Positions 50,408 through 58,561 of a DNA stretch of 64,000 nt are shown piece by piece. How positions within the stretch are numbered: the first letter of the stretch is position 1; the number at the start of each line of letters is the position of its first letter. Made by a program: the position numbers and the translations under genes. The notes beneath the pieces were generated by a model. The model made no database searches and was not told the origin of the DNA. It saw only the letters and a program-made list of their open reading frames with translations. Source of the DNA: JABDIP01 sp965250245 (GTDB lineage Bacteria > Pseudomonadota > Alphaproteobacteria > DSM-16000 > Inquilinaceae); the NCBI GenBank assembly GCA_965250245.1, contig OZ252296.1, positions 2,542,001-2,606,000 on the forward strand, written 5' to 3'.

Positions 50408-50497
50408 CCCAGCCGTCATTCCCGCGAAGGCGGGAGTCTCGAGCCAATTGTGCGCGATCCCATCGAGATTCCCGCCTTCGCGGGAATGACGGCTGGG
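50408..50497. repeat. Palindromic repeat, family B copy 3 (subtype 1)
   Basis: CAGCCGTCATTCCCGCGAAG... and its complement, with inner CTCGAGCCA and CATCGAGATT as in the copy at 5338-5415. The outer arms extend into CCCAGCC / GGCTGGG. Lies between ntrX and trkA. Confidence 0.85.
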
Positions 50498-50535
50498 TTG
50501 AGGCGTCGCGGTCCCGGTCTACCGGCTAACCGCCC

Positions 50536-51912
50536 ATGAAAGTCATCGTCTGCGGCGCCGGCCAGGTCGGCGAGAACATCGCCCGGTACCTGGCCACCGA
50601 GGCCAACAACATCACCGTCATCGACCAGGCGGCCGACCTGATCCGCCGGCTGTCCGACACGCTGGACGTCCAGGGGCTGGTCGGCCATGCCTCCAGCCCG
50701 CCGATCCTGGAGCAGGCTGGTGCTGCGGATGCCGACATGATCATCGCCGTCACCCAGTCGGACGAGGTCAACATGGTGGCCTGCCAGGTCGCCCATTCCC
50801 TGTTCAGCGTGCCGACCAAGATCGCCCGCATCCGAAACCAGGCCTATCTGGACCCGATCTGGGCCGATCTGTTCAGCCGTGACAACATGCCGATCGACGT
50901 GATCATCTCGCCGGAAATCGAGGTGGCGCGGGCGATCGGCCGCCGGCTGCAGGTGCCCGGCGCCTTCGACATGATCCCCCTGGCAGACGGGCTGGTGCGG
51001 GTGATCGGGGTGATCTGCGGCGAGGACTGCCCGATCGTCCACACGCCCCTGAGGCAGCTCACCGGGCTGTTCCCGGACCTGCATATCGAGATCCTGGCGA
51101 TCGTGCGCGGCGACCGGCCGATCATCGTCGACGCCGACGACCAGATGCTGCCCGGCGACGAGGTCTATTTCGTCACCGAGACCAGCCACGTCACCCGTGC
51201 CATGGCGGCGTTCGGCCATGAGGAGCGCGAGGCGCGCCGCATCATCATCGTCGGCGGCGGCAATATCGGCCTGACCCTGGCCACCGACCTGGAACGCGAC
51301 CATCCCGGCGTCACTGCCCGCATCATCGAGCGCAGCCGCGCCCGCGCCGGCCACGTCGCCGAGCAGCTCGACAAGACCACGGTCCTCCATGGCGACGCCC
51401 TGGACACCGATATCCTGGACGAGGCCAATGTCCGGCTGTCGGAGACCGTGGTGGCGGTCACCAATGACGACGAGGTCAACATCCTGTCCTCGCTGCTGGC
51501 CAAGCGCTACGGCACCGACCGGGTCATCACCCTGATCAACAGTACCACCTACAACACCCTGGTCGGCTCGCTGGGCATCGACGCGGTGGTCAGCCCGCGT
51601 TCGATCACCGCCTCGACCATCCTCCAGCATGTGCGGCGCGGCCGCATCAAATCGGTGCATTCGCTGAAAGACGGCTTCGCCGAGGTGATCGAGGCCGAGG
51701 CGCTGGAGACCTCGCCGCTGGTCAACAACCCGATCAAGGACATCCGGCTGCCCTCGGGCGTCATCATCGGCGCCCTGGTGCGCGACGAGTCGGTGATCAT
51801 CGCCCGGCCCGACACGGTCATCAAACCGCATGACCGGGTCATCCTGCTGGCGTCGTCGGAATCGGTGAAGAAGATCGAGAAGATGTTCGCCGTCCGGCTG
51901 GAGTTCTTCTAG
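50536..51912 (+). CDS. trkA: Trk potassium uptake regulatory subunit TrkA
   Basis: Cytosolic NAD-binding gating subunit of the Trk K+ uptake channel TrkH/G. 458 residues with two tandem RCK modules: RCK_N 1 (VIVCGAGQVGENIARYL...), RCK_C 1, RCK_N 2 (IIVGGGNIGLTLATDLER) and RCK_C 2 (to the end, with DRVILLASSESVKKIEKMF). No membrane segments. The ntrYX-trkA-aminotransferase-hfq order is known from Azospirillum and relatives. No trkH gene is in the window. Confidence 0.96.
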   Translation: MKVIVCGAGQVGENIARYLATEANNITVIDQAADLIRRLSDTLDVQGLVGHASSPPILEQAGAADADMIIAVTQSDEVNMVACQVAHSLFSVPTKIARIRNQAYLDPIWADLFSRDNMPIDVIISPEIEVARAIGRRLQVPGAFDMIPLADGLVRVIGVICGEDCPIVHTPLRQLTGLFPDLHIEILAIVRGDRPIIVDADDQMLPGDEVYFVTETSHVTRAMAAFGHEEREARRIIIVGGGNIGLTLATDLERDHPGVTARIIERSRARAGHVAEQLDKTTVLHGDALDTDILDEANVRLSETVVAVTNDDEVNILSSLLAKRYGTDRVITLINSTTYNTLVGSLGIDAVVSPRSITASTILQHVRRGRIKSVHSLKDGFAEVIEAEALETSPLVNNPIKDIRLPSGVIIGALVRDESVIIARPDTVIKPHDRVILLASSESVKKIEKMFAVRLEFF

Positions 51913-51942
51913 GGCGGGTTCCGCTTAGGCCCTCACCCCACT

Positions 51943-52033
51943 CGTCATTCCCGCGAAGGCGGGAATCCAGGCGGCACGCCGGTGCCATCGGACCCGGCGG
52001 GACCGCTGGATTCCCGCTTTCGCGGGAATGACA
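51943..52033. repeat. Palindromic repeat, family B copy 4 (subtype 2)
   Basis: Arms CGTCATTCCCGCGAAGGCGG and its complement with one change (GCTTTC), with GGAATCCAGG and CTGGATTCC inner joints as in the copy at 32576-32666. Lies between trkA and the aminotransferase gene, probably separating two transcripts. Confidence 0.85.
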
Positions 52034-52110
52034 GGTGGGTATGCTGTTGTTCGATGACCGCTGGCGTACTGCCCAGTGGATGAAACCGCGACGCACCAGG
52101 ACGGACGAGC

Positions 52111-52974
52111 ATGCCGCGTGATGCCTATGTGAACGGACAGTACCTGCGCCACGAGGTGGCGGCGGTGCATATCGAGGATCGCGGCTTCCAGTTCGCCGAC
52201 GGCGTCTACGAGGTGGTGACGGTGCAGAACGGCCGCCTGGTCGACGAGGACGGCCATATCGCCCGGCTGGGCCGTTCGCTGGGGGAACTGCAGATCGCCT
52301 GGCCGGTATCCGAGCGGGTGCTGCGGATGATCATGCGCAATCTGATCCGGCGGAACCGGGTGCGTGACGGCATCGTCTACCTGCAGATCACCCGCGGGAC
52401 GGCGACCCGCGACTTCCGCTTCCCGGCCGACGCCAAGCCCTCCCTGGTACTGACCACCAAGCGGATGAATCTCGACCCGAAGGCGCGGCTCGACCAGGGC
52501 ATTGCCGTCATCACGATCCCGGATATCCGCTGGAAACGCAGGGATATCAAATCGGTATCACTGCTTCCTCAGGTGTTGGGCAAGCAACAGGCGGCCGAGG
52601 CCGACGCCTTCGAGGCCTGGCAGGTGGACGAGGAGGGGCAGGTGACGGAGGGCTGTTCCTCCAATGCCTGGATCGTGACGGGCGACGGCAAGCTGGTCAC
52701 CCGCAACCCGACCAACCTCATCCTCAACGGCATCACCCGGCAGTCGGTGCTGCGTCTGGCCGGCGAGGCCGGGCTGACCTTCGAGGAGCGGTCTTTCTCC
52801 GTTGAAGAGGCGCTGCAGGCAACGGAGGCTTTCATCACCAGCGCGACGACCTATGTTATGCCTGTGACGCGGATCGACGGGCGTGCGGTGGCCGATGGCC
52901 GCCCGGGGGCGTTGAGCCGTAAGCTGCGGGATTCCTATGTCGGCTATGCCGCGACAACCGGTGCACGAGACTGA
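52111..52974 (+). CDS. D-amino acid aminotransferase (class IV PLP)
   Basis: Predicted to transaminate D-alanine and other D-amino acids with 2-oxoglutarate. 287 residues of the branched-chain/D-amino acid aminotransferase fold: AYVNGQYLRHEVAAVHIEDRG and FQFADGVYEVV at the start, then RNRVRDGIVYLQITRGTATRDF and the PLP lysine, about Lys147, in KRRDIKSVSLLPQVLGKQ. TEGCSSNAWIV and LNGITRQSVLRLA bind the PLP phosphate. Distinction from branched-chain aminotransferase rests on the RG-x-x-x-R-D-x-x-FP pattern, so it is likely but not certain. Located between trkA and hfq. Confidence 0.9.
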   Translation: MPRDAYVNGQYLRHEVAAVHIEDRGFQFADGVYEVVTVQNGRLVDEDGHIARLGRSLGELQIAWPVSERVLRMIMRNLIRRNRVRDGIVYLQITRGTATRDFRFPADAKPSLVLTTKRMNLDPKARLDQGIAVITIPDIRWKRRDIKSVSLLPQVLGKQQAAEADAFEAWQVDEEGQVTEGCSSNAWIVTGDGKLVTRNPTNLILNGITRQSVLRLAGEAGLTFEERSFSVEEALQATEAFITSATTYVMPVTRIDGRAVADGRPGALSRKLRDSYVGYAATTGARD

Positions 52975-52996
52975 GCCCTGCGGGACAACGGGTGGA

Positions 52997-53035
52997 ACAA
53001 TAATTGTGCGGCGCGTGGAAATTTCGCTACGCGCC
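52997..53035. promoter_or_regulatory. Two dyads upstream of hfq
   Basis: ACAAT-A-ATTGT (52997-53007), then GGCGCGT (53010-53016) / ACGCGCC (53029-53035) enclosing GAAATTTC. Both lie 110-150 bases before the hfq ATG. They could be a regulator site plus a leader hairpin; no clear -10/-35 pair is visible. Confidence 0.4.
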
Positions 53036-53148
53036 CGAAGGTGCTTCCTATACCATGCGGCCGCCAGTACGCAGGTATTGGACTGCCGCTGACGCCAATC
53101 ACGGGCCGGTAACAAGGGCCCCAAGAATCAGACTAACGAGGCAGAGAG

Positions 53149-53391
53149 ATGTCGGAGAAGAGTCAGAACGTACAGGATGTTTTCCTGAACAACATCCGGA
53201 AGAACAAGACACCGGTAACGATTTTTTTGGTCAATGGTGTAAAGCTCCAGGGCATCGTTACTTGGTTTGATAACTTCTCCGTGTTGCTCAGACGCGATGC
53301 CCATTCGCAGCTTGTCTACAAGCATGCGATCTCAACCGTGATGCCGGCCCATCCGATCCAGCTGTTCGAGCCGGCCAAGGAAGAGGCTTAG
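53149..53391 (+). CDS. hfq: RNA chaperone Hfq
   Basis: Hexameric Sm-like protein that pairs small RNAs with mRNAs. 80 residues, the short form typical of alphaproteobacteria with no long C-terminal tail. It opens SEKSQNVQDVFLNNIRKNKT, then Sm1 PVTIFLVNGVKLQGIVTWFD with the conserved Gly and Phe, and Sm2 LVYKHAISTVMP. GGCAGAGAG precedes the ATG. hflX follows seven bases after the stop, so the two are cotranscribed. Codon use here is visibly less GC-biased than in its neighbours, as often seen for hfq. Confidence 0.98.
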   Translation: MSEKSQNVQDVFLNNIRKNKTPVTIFLVNGVKLQGIVTWFDNFSVLLRRDAHSQLVYKHAISTVMPAHPIQLFEPAKEEA

Positions 53392-53397
53392 CCTGTC

Positions 53398-54711
53398 TTG
53401 CCACCGGTAAACGGGGCAGGGAGCCCCGCCGCCGGGTCGGCCGGGCGCGCTGTCGTCATCCATCCCGATCTGACCGGAGGCCGCGCCCCGCGCAGCGGTG
53501 GCGCGCGCCTGGAGGAGGCGGTTGGGCTGGCGGCGGCGATCGGCCTGGACATCGTGCACCAGAACAGCATCCGGATCGCCCGGCCCAAGGCCGCGACCCT
53601 GCTGGGCGGCGGCAGCATCGCCGACATCGCCGCGGTGGTGGCGGAGTCCGCCGCCGACGTGGTGGTGGTGGACGGCGCCCTGACGCCCATCCAGCAGCGC
53701 AACCTGGAACAGCGGCTGGAGACCAAGGTCATCGACCGCACCGGGCTGATCCTGGAGATCTTCGGCGACCGGGCGCAGACCAAGGAAGGCCAGCTACAGG
53801 TCGAGCTGGCGCATCTCAGCTATCAGCGCTCACGCCTGGTGCGGTCCTGGACCCACCTGGAGCGGCAGCGCGGCGGTGCCGGCTTCATGGGCGGCCCGGG
53901 TGAGCGCCAGATCGAGCTGGACCGCCGGCTGATCGACGAGCGTATCGACCGGCTGAAGAGGGATCTGGCGGACGTGCGCCGCACCCGCTCGCTGCACCGG
54001 GCGGCGCGCCAGCGCGTGCCCTATCCGGTGATCGCTCTGGTCGGCTACACCAATGCCGGCAAGTCGACGCTGTTCAACCGGCTGACCCGCTCGGACGTCA
54101 TGGCCAAGGACATGCTGTTCGCCACCCTGGACCCGACCATGCGGCAGATCGAGCTGGGCGGCGGCCACAAGGCGATCCTGTCTGATACGGTCGGCTTCAT
54201 CTCCGACCTGCCGACCCATCTGGTGGCGGCCTTCCGCGCCACGCTGGAGGAGGTCGAGACCGCCGACATCATCCTGCATGTCCGCGACGTCGCCCATCCC
54301 GACAGCGCCGCCCAGCGGGCCGACGTGCTGTCGGTGCTGTCCGATCTGGGCATCGAGGCGGAGCATGACGACCGGGTCATCGAGGTGCTGAACAAGATCG
54401 ACCTGCTGGACCCGGCGGATGCCGCCGTCATGCGCAACCAGCTCAGCCGACGGCCGGCGGTCGTCGCGCTGTCAGCGCTGACCGGCGCGGGCTCCGATAC
54501 CCTGCTGGACGCCATCGCCTGCAAGCTCGATTCCGGCCGGCCGGTGGTCGATCTCCGCGTCAGCGTCGCAGACGGCCGCACCATCGCCTGGCTGCACGAG
54601 CGCGGCGACGTGTTGGAACGCCACGATGACGACGATTTCGCCCATCTGAAGGTGCGGATCGACGCCGCCGACCTGGCGCGCCTGGAGGGGCGGGGCATCC
54701 ATCCGCAATAA
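53398..54711 (+). CDS. hflX: Ribosome-associated GTPase HflX
   Basis: GTPase that binds 50S subunits and rescues or splits stalled and hibernating ribosomes. 437 residues: an N-terminal HflX domain (FGDRAQTKEGQLQVELAHLSYQ) with the linker GGAGFMGGPGERQIELDRRL. The G domain has G1 LVGYTNAGKSTLFNRLT, the Walker B segment ILSDTVGFISDLPTHLVAAF and NKID in VLNKIDLLD. A C-terminal domain follows. The start is TTG, seven bases after hfq; a later GTG or ATG would cut into the domain. Confidence 0.95.
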   Translation: MPPVNGAGSPAAGSAGRAVVIHPDLTGGRAPRSGGARLEEAVGLAAAIGLDIVHQNSIRIARPKAATLLGGGSIADIAAVVAESAADVVVVDGALTPIQQRNLEQRLETKVIDRTGLILEIFGDRAQTKEGQLQVELAHLSYQRSRLVRSWTHLERQRGGAGFMGGPGERQIELDRRLIDERIDRLKRDLADVRRTRSLHRAARQRVPYPVIALVGYTNAGKSTLFNRLTRSDVMAKDMLFATLDPTMRQIELGGGHKAILSDTVGFISDLPTHLVAAFRATLEEVETADIILHVRDVAHPDSAAQRADVLSVLSDLGIEAEHDDRVIEVLNKIDLLDPADAAVMRNQLSRRPAVVALSALTGAGSDTLLDAIACKLDSGRPVVDLRVSVADGRTIAWLHERGDVLERHDDDDFAHLKVRIDAADLARLEGRGIHPQ

Positions 54712-54829
54712 CGCCGGCGCGCGGGATCTGTAACCCGATCGCCACGAATCAGGTCTATAGATATCGGGGGCGCGGATGCGCCCTTTTCTCGCGCCGCTCG
54801 ATGGCGGCCGTCGAAGCCCGGGAACCTCC

Positions 54830-55651
54830 ATGACGCCGCCAGACACCGGACATGTCGCCGAAATCCTCCAAGCGGTGGCGCGGGACATCATCCTGCCCCG
54901 GTTCCGCGCCCTGGCGGATGGGGACGTGCGGGAGAAGAGCCCCGGCGACCTGGTCACCATCGTCGACGAGGAATCCGAGGCGCGGCTCGGCGCCGAGTTG
55001 GCGGCGCTGCTGCCGGGCTCCGTGGTGGTTGGCGAGGAGGCCGCGTCCCACGATCCGGCGGTCCTCGAACGGCTCGAGGGTGACGCGCCGGTCTGGATCA
55101 TCGACCCGCTGGACGGCACCGCCAATTTCGCCTCCGGCCGGGAGCGCTTCGCCATGATCGTGGCGCTGGCCGAGCACGGCCGCACGGTCGCCGGCTGGAT
55201 CCACCAGCCGCTGACCGGCCGGATGGGCTGGGCGGTGGCGGGCGAGGGGACGGTGATCGACGGCACGCGGACCCGGGTCGCCGCCCCGGCACCCATCCAG
55301 GACATGCGCGGCTTCGTCAGCGGCCCGAAATACGCCGGCGATTGGTGGCCACGCATGAGCCGGCTGCGCGACGCCATGGCGTCGGGCCGCAACCTGCGCT
55401 GTTCCGGCATCGAATACCTGGAACTGGCGGCCGGCCAGGCGCATCTCTGCGTGCCCGTGCGCCTCAATCCCTGGGACCACGCCGCCGGGCTCCTGATGCA
55501 CCGCGAGGCCGGCGGTTTCTCTGCACTCTCGGACGGTCGCGACTACGCCCCGACCATCCATGAGGGGCTGCTAATCGCAGCACCGGACGCCGATACATGG
55601 CATACTGTCCGGGACATGCTCAGCGCCGATCTGGAGGCCGAAATCGGCTGA
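54830..55651 (+). CDS. Inositol monophosphatase family protein
   Basis: Mg-dependent phosphatase of the IMPase/FBPase/histidinol-phosphatase superfamily. 273 residues: KSPGDLVTIVDEESEARLGAEL, GEEAASHD, the signature VWIIDPLDGTANFASG (three metal-binding Asp), and the C-terminal NPWDHAAGLLMHREAGG with its Asp. Possible substrates are inositol phosphate, 3'-phosphoadenosine 5'-phosphate or histidinol phosphate; I cannot distinguish them. ATG 54830 is preferred by similarity; an upstream in-frame ATG at 54776 adds 18 unsupported residues. Confidence 0.9.
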   Translation: MTPPDTGHVAEILQAVARDIILPRFRALADGDVREKSPGDLVTIVDEESEARLGAELAALLPGSVVVGEEAASHDPAVLERLEGDAPVWIIDPLDGTANFASGRERFAMIVALAEHGRTVAGWIHQPLTGRMGWAVAGEGTVIDGTRTRVAAPAPIQDMRGFVSGPKYAGDWWPRMSRLRDAMASGRNLRCSGIEYLELAAGQAHLCVPVRLNPWDHAAGLLMHREAGGFSALSDGRDYAPTIHEGLLIAAPDADTWHTVRDMLSADLEAEIG

Positions 55652-55702
55652 ATCCCGGGTTCTGGCGCGCTGCTCCTTTGGCCAGCATCCGACGCTCCGT
55701 CC

Positions 55703-56317
55703 ATGACGCTTCCCAAGTTGATCCTCGTCGATCCGGAATCAGGGCTCTGCGACGCCTGGCGCCTGTGTTTTGACGGCCTGGCCGGGGTCGAGATCGTCCA
55801 CGGCCGCTTCGAATCCCTGGATCGCTACGACTGCATGGTCAGCGCGGCCAATTCCTTCGGCCTGATGGATGGCGGCGTCGACCTGGCCATCATCCAGTTC
55901 TTCGGTCTGGAGCTGATGGACGCGGTTCAGGAGCGGATCTTGAGGGAATTCCGTGGCGAGCAGCCGGTCGGAACATCCTTCATCATCGAAACCGGGCATC
56001 CTGAGCACCCGTTCCTGGCGCACACGCCGACCATGCGCGTGCCCATGCCGATCACCCGTACCGACAACGTCTATCAGGCAATGTGGGCGATGTTGCTGGC
56101 CGTCGACCGGCACAATGCGGCCGGCTCGGGCATGCCCATTCGATCGATCGCCTGCCCCGGGCTGGGAACGGCGACCGGCCGCGTGCCGTTCGACGAGGCG
56201 GCCCGGCAGATGTCCTGCGCCTACCGGCATTTCCTGACACCGCCAACGGCGATTACCTGGCCCTACGCGGTCGCCCGGCAGGACGCCGTGGGCTGGGGAG
56301 GGGAGCCGGAGCGTTAG
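55703..56317 (+). CDS. Macro-domain protein
   Basis: 204-residue single-domain protein resembling macro (ADP-ribose-binding) domains: DCMVSAANSFGLMDGGVDLAI is the ligand-binding N-x-x-x-x-x-G-G block, VGTSFIIETGHP the next strand, and IRSIACPGLGTATGRVPFDE the phosphate-binding loop region. Macro domains bind or hydrolyse ADP-ribose derivatives or remove ADP-ribose from proteins. The GLMDGGVD version is seen in a subgroup related to phage tail-associated macro proteins, but no phage genes are near. Substrate unassigned. Confidence 0.85.
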   Translation: MTLPKLILVDPESGLCDAWRLCFDGLAGVEIVHGRFESLDRYDCMVSAANSFGLMDGGVDLAIIQFFGLELMDAVQERILREFRGEQPVGTSFIIETGHPEHPFLAHTPTMRVPMPITRTDNVYQAMWAMLLAVDRHNAAGSGMPIRSIACPGLGTATGRVPFDEAARQMSCAYRHFLTPPTAITWPYAVARQDAVGWGGEPER

Positions 56318-56329
56318 GCCGTCGCCCGT

Positions 56330-56839
56330 CTAGTACTGCGACAGCGGGTTGAACGGGAGGTCCGTGTTGCCGTAGCCGATGCCCATGCGGTGAAACGCGG
56401 CGGTCACCTGGGCCCGGTGATGGGTCCCGTGGTTGAAGATCTGCATCATGTAGAACTGGCGCGGGACGGTGCGCTCGCGCCCCAGATGCGGGGCGTGCAG
56501 GGTGAGGGTCTCGTCCAGCCAGTCCTCCGGACGGCTGTCGATCAGGTCCAGCAACGCCTTGTTGAACGCGAAGCGCGCCTGCTTCAGCGCCTCATAGTCC
56601 TCATGGACGATCCGCCGCGGCTCGAACGGGTCTCCCGAGGGCTGGCCGTCGACCACATAGCGCAGCAGTCGAACGTCGACCATCAGGATGTGGTCCAGCG
56701 TATGGTGGATGGAGCCGAAGAAGAGGCCGTTGTCGCGCTTGCGTTCCGCGTCGGACAGGGTTTCGCAGAGTCCGAACAGGGTCCCTTCCTGCCAATGGGT
56801 GTAGAGCGCCATCTCCCGCGCCCAGGCCTTGGTGCTCAT
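56330..56839 (-). CDS. DinB family protein
   Basis: 169-residue four-helix-bundle protein with the metal-binding His pattern of the DinB/YfiT superfamily: SIHHTLDHILMVDVRLLRY (first His pair) and FNHGTHHRAQVTAAFHRMG (C-terminal His pair). Such proteins bind a divalent metal and often act as thiol-dependent transferases using mycothiol, bacillithiol or glutathione, but the substrate here is unknown. Convergent with the macro-domain gene (12-base gap). Confidence 0.92.
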   Translation of the reverse strand: MSTKAWAREMALYTHWQEGTLFGLCETLSDAERKRDNGLFFGSIHHTLDHILMVDVRLLRYVVDGQPSGDPFEPRRIVHEDYEALKQARFAFNKALLDLIDSRPEDWLDETLTLHAPHLGRERTVPRQFYMMQIFNHGTHHRAQVTAAFHRMGIGYGNTDLPFNPLSQY

Positions 56840-56900
56840 GATGTTGCGGCCCTCAATTGCGTGATTGAATTCTCAGCAGTCTGTTCGATGCGTTGTCATC

Positions 56901-56986
56901 CTCACCCTTCGACAAGCTCAGGATGAGGGTTCTGAGGGGGTACGTCGCGGATAAAACCCTCATCCTGAGCCTGTCGAAGGGTGAGG
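56901..56986. repeat. Inverted repeat, family D copy 2
   Basis: About 31-base arms, CCTCACCCTTCGACAAGCTC... and ...AGCCTGTCGAAGGGTGAGG, with one mismatch, separated by about 24 bases. Same family as 31657-31737. It lies between the DinB gene start and the mazG stop, both on the minus strand. Confidence 0.85.
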
Positions 56987-57012
56987 GCGGCAAGGCCCAA
57001 GCCGGCCTTGGC

Positions 57013-57831
57013 CTATTCCTCCCGCTTCGCCCGCTGCCACAGCCCTTCCAACTCGTCCAGATCGGCATCCTCGGGCCCTCGGCCCTCGGCGGCAAGCCAG
57101 TGCTCGATGCGGCGGAACCGGCGCTCGAACTTGCCGTTGGCCCGCCGCAGCGCGGAGTCCGGGTCGACCTCCAGCCGCCGCGCCAGGTTCACCAGGGCGA
57201 AGGTGAGGTCGCCGACCTCGTCTTCCAACCGCTCGGCCGCACCGCCGCCATCGATCTCGGCGCGCAGCTCACCAATCTCCTCCTCGATCTTGTCGAGGAT
57301 CTCCTTCGGCCGGGTCCAGTCGAAGCCGACCCGGGCGGCCCGCTTCTGCAACTTGAGGGCCCGTGTGAGTGCAGGGAGGCCGGGCACGACACCGTCCAGG
57401 ACACTCGCGGCATGGCCATCCACAGCCGCTTTCTCGGCCCGCTCCTCGGCCTTCTGCGCCTCCCAGCGCTCGGTCATTTCCTGCGCCGTCTCGACCATGA
57501 CGTCGCCGAACACATGCGGATGGCGGCGGATCATCTTGTCGGCGATGGCGGCGGCCACCGCCTCGAAGTCGAAATCGCCCTGTTCGCGGGCCATCTGGGC
57601 GTAGAACACCACCTGGAACAGCAGGTCGCCCAGCTCGTCCTTGAGCTCGGCCATGTCGCCGCGCTCGATGGCGTCGGCGACCTCATAGGCCTCCTCGATG
57701 GTGTGCGGCGCGATCGTCCGGAAGCTCTGCTCCAGATCCCAGGGGCAGCCGCTGTCGGGATCGCGCAGCTTCGCCATGACGGCCAGCAGGCGGTCGATTC
57801 CGGAGGCCGGCGGCACGGTTGGACTGGTCAT
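57013..57831 (-). CDS. mazG: Nucleoside triphosphate pyrophosphohydrolase MazG
   Basis: Hydrolyses NTPs and dNTPs to monophosphates and pyrophosphate; in E. coli it lowers ppGpp and removes abnormal nucleotides. 272 residues with two MazG modules: LRDPDSGCPWDLEQSFRTIAPHTIEEAYEVADAI, DELGDLLFQVVFYAQMA (E-x-x-E...E-x-x-D metal sites), then the second ILDKIEEEIGELRAEI and DEVGDLTFALVNLAR. It ends KFERRFRRIEHWL. The frame is open further upstream without similarity, so ATG 57831 is used. Ribosome site weak. Confidence 0.95.
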   Translation of the reverse strand: MTSPTVPPASGIDRLLAVMAKLRDPDSGCPWDLEQSFRTIAPHTIEEAYEVADAIERGDMAELKDELGDLLFQVVFYAQMAREQGDFDFEAVAAAIADKMIRRHPHVFGDVMVETAQEMTERWEAQKAEERAEKAAVDGHAASVLDGVVPGLPALTRALKLQKRAARVGFDWTRPKEILDKIEEEIGELRAEIDGGGAAERLEDEVGDLTFALVNLARRLEVDPDSALRRANGKFERRFRRIEHWLAAEGRGPEDADLDELEGLWQRAKREE

Positions 57832-57967
57832 GTGGCGGAACCCCAATTGGGCCTGTCGGCGGCCGCGAGTCGCGATGGTCGGATTTCTAGCCGGCTTGAC
57901 CGTTCCGGTCCATCGGGGCGCATCGCCACGGGGAAGGCGGGTCGCCGCCCTGACGGCGCTCGGCCGC

Positions 57968-58273
57968 CTAGGCGGCGGCAATGCCGCGCGCCTGTTCGAC
58001 CAGTCGCTTCACCGTGACGTATTCGTCCCGCACCGCCGCGGTCGGCGCCCGCCAGATATTGAGTTCGACCAGCGCCCAGACCGGATCGACGCCGGCCATC
58101 TGCGCCAGCCGGATCATCGTCTGATCCGCCGGCCAGGCCCGCTTCGACCGCCAATGGTTAACCGGGTTGCCCTTGAACCCCAGCGCCCGTCCAAGCTCCC
58201 GATCGGAGCCGAAACCCTTCCTGGACATCGCCAGGTCGATGTAGTCGTCGATGGTCACGGAACCGCCCTGCAT
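57968..58273 (-). CDS. HTH protein, DUF3693-like (phage-related)
   Basis: 101 residues. TIDDYIDLAMSRKGFGSDRELGRALGFKGNPVNHWRSKRAW is a Cro/CI-type helix-turn-helix, followed by PADQTMIRLAQMAGVDPVWALVELNIWRA. This is the pattern of phage-related DUF3693 proteins, which bind DNA. Either ATG 58273 or GTG 58258 (GGCGG four bases before it) may be the start. A perfect AT-rich 14-bp palindrome lies about 205 bases upstream. Predicted transcription regulator; target unknown. Minus strand, downstream of an HExxH gene. Confidence 0.75.
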   Translation of the reverse strand: MQGGSVTIDDYIDLAMSRKGFGSDRELGRALGFKGNPVNHWRSKRAWPADQTMIRLAQMAGVDPVWALVELNIWRAPTAAVRDEYVTVKRLVEQARGIAAA

Positions 58274-58476
58274 GGTGTGGTCAGCGTCGCTAGCTGGCCC
58301 TCATTGCCCGACGTTTATGGCTGTCTAGCGGCACGAGCCAGTATCCGTGGGATGGAGGCATCGACCACCGGGGATCAGTCCGGGACAGGGTCGTTCCGTT
58401 CCAGGCCGGACCCAAACATCAGAGGAGGTTGGTTCGTCGGCCGCGACCTACTCAGATGGCGCTTCCCGTTTGTCTG

Positions 58477-58490
58477 ATAATGTACATTAT
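58477..58490. promoter_or_regulatory. 14-bp perfect palindrome ATAATGTACATTAT
   Basis: Sits in a 288-base AT-richer gap between the HExxH gene (ends 58562) and the HTH gene (starts at 58273), both minus strand. Shape and size suit a dimeric HTH operator. I see no other gene in the gap, and no confident promoter hexamers around the palindrome. Confidence 0.55.
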
Positions 58491-58561
58491 GGAAAATATC
58501 GACATTAGCTTCGGCAATACCGGATCAACTTCACGGGTCGCCATCCACAGTGCCGCTGCGC

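Noticed and set aside
52991..53009. Sigma-54-like element TGGAAC-N5-TTGT upstream of hfq
   Set aside because: The -12 GC doublet is replaced by GT and the -24 is imperfect; not convincing without mapping.
55703..56317. Prophage remnant suggested by a phage-like macro domain
   Set aside because: No other phage structural, integrase or lysis genes are nearby and the base composition is ordinary.
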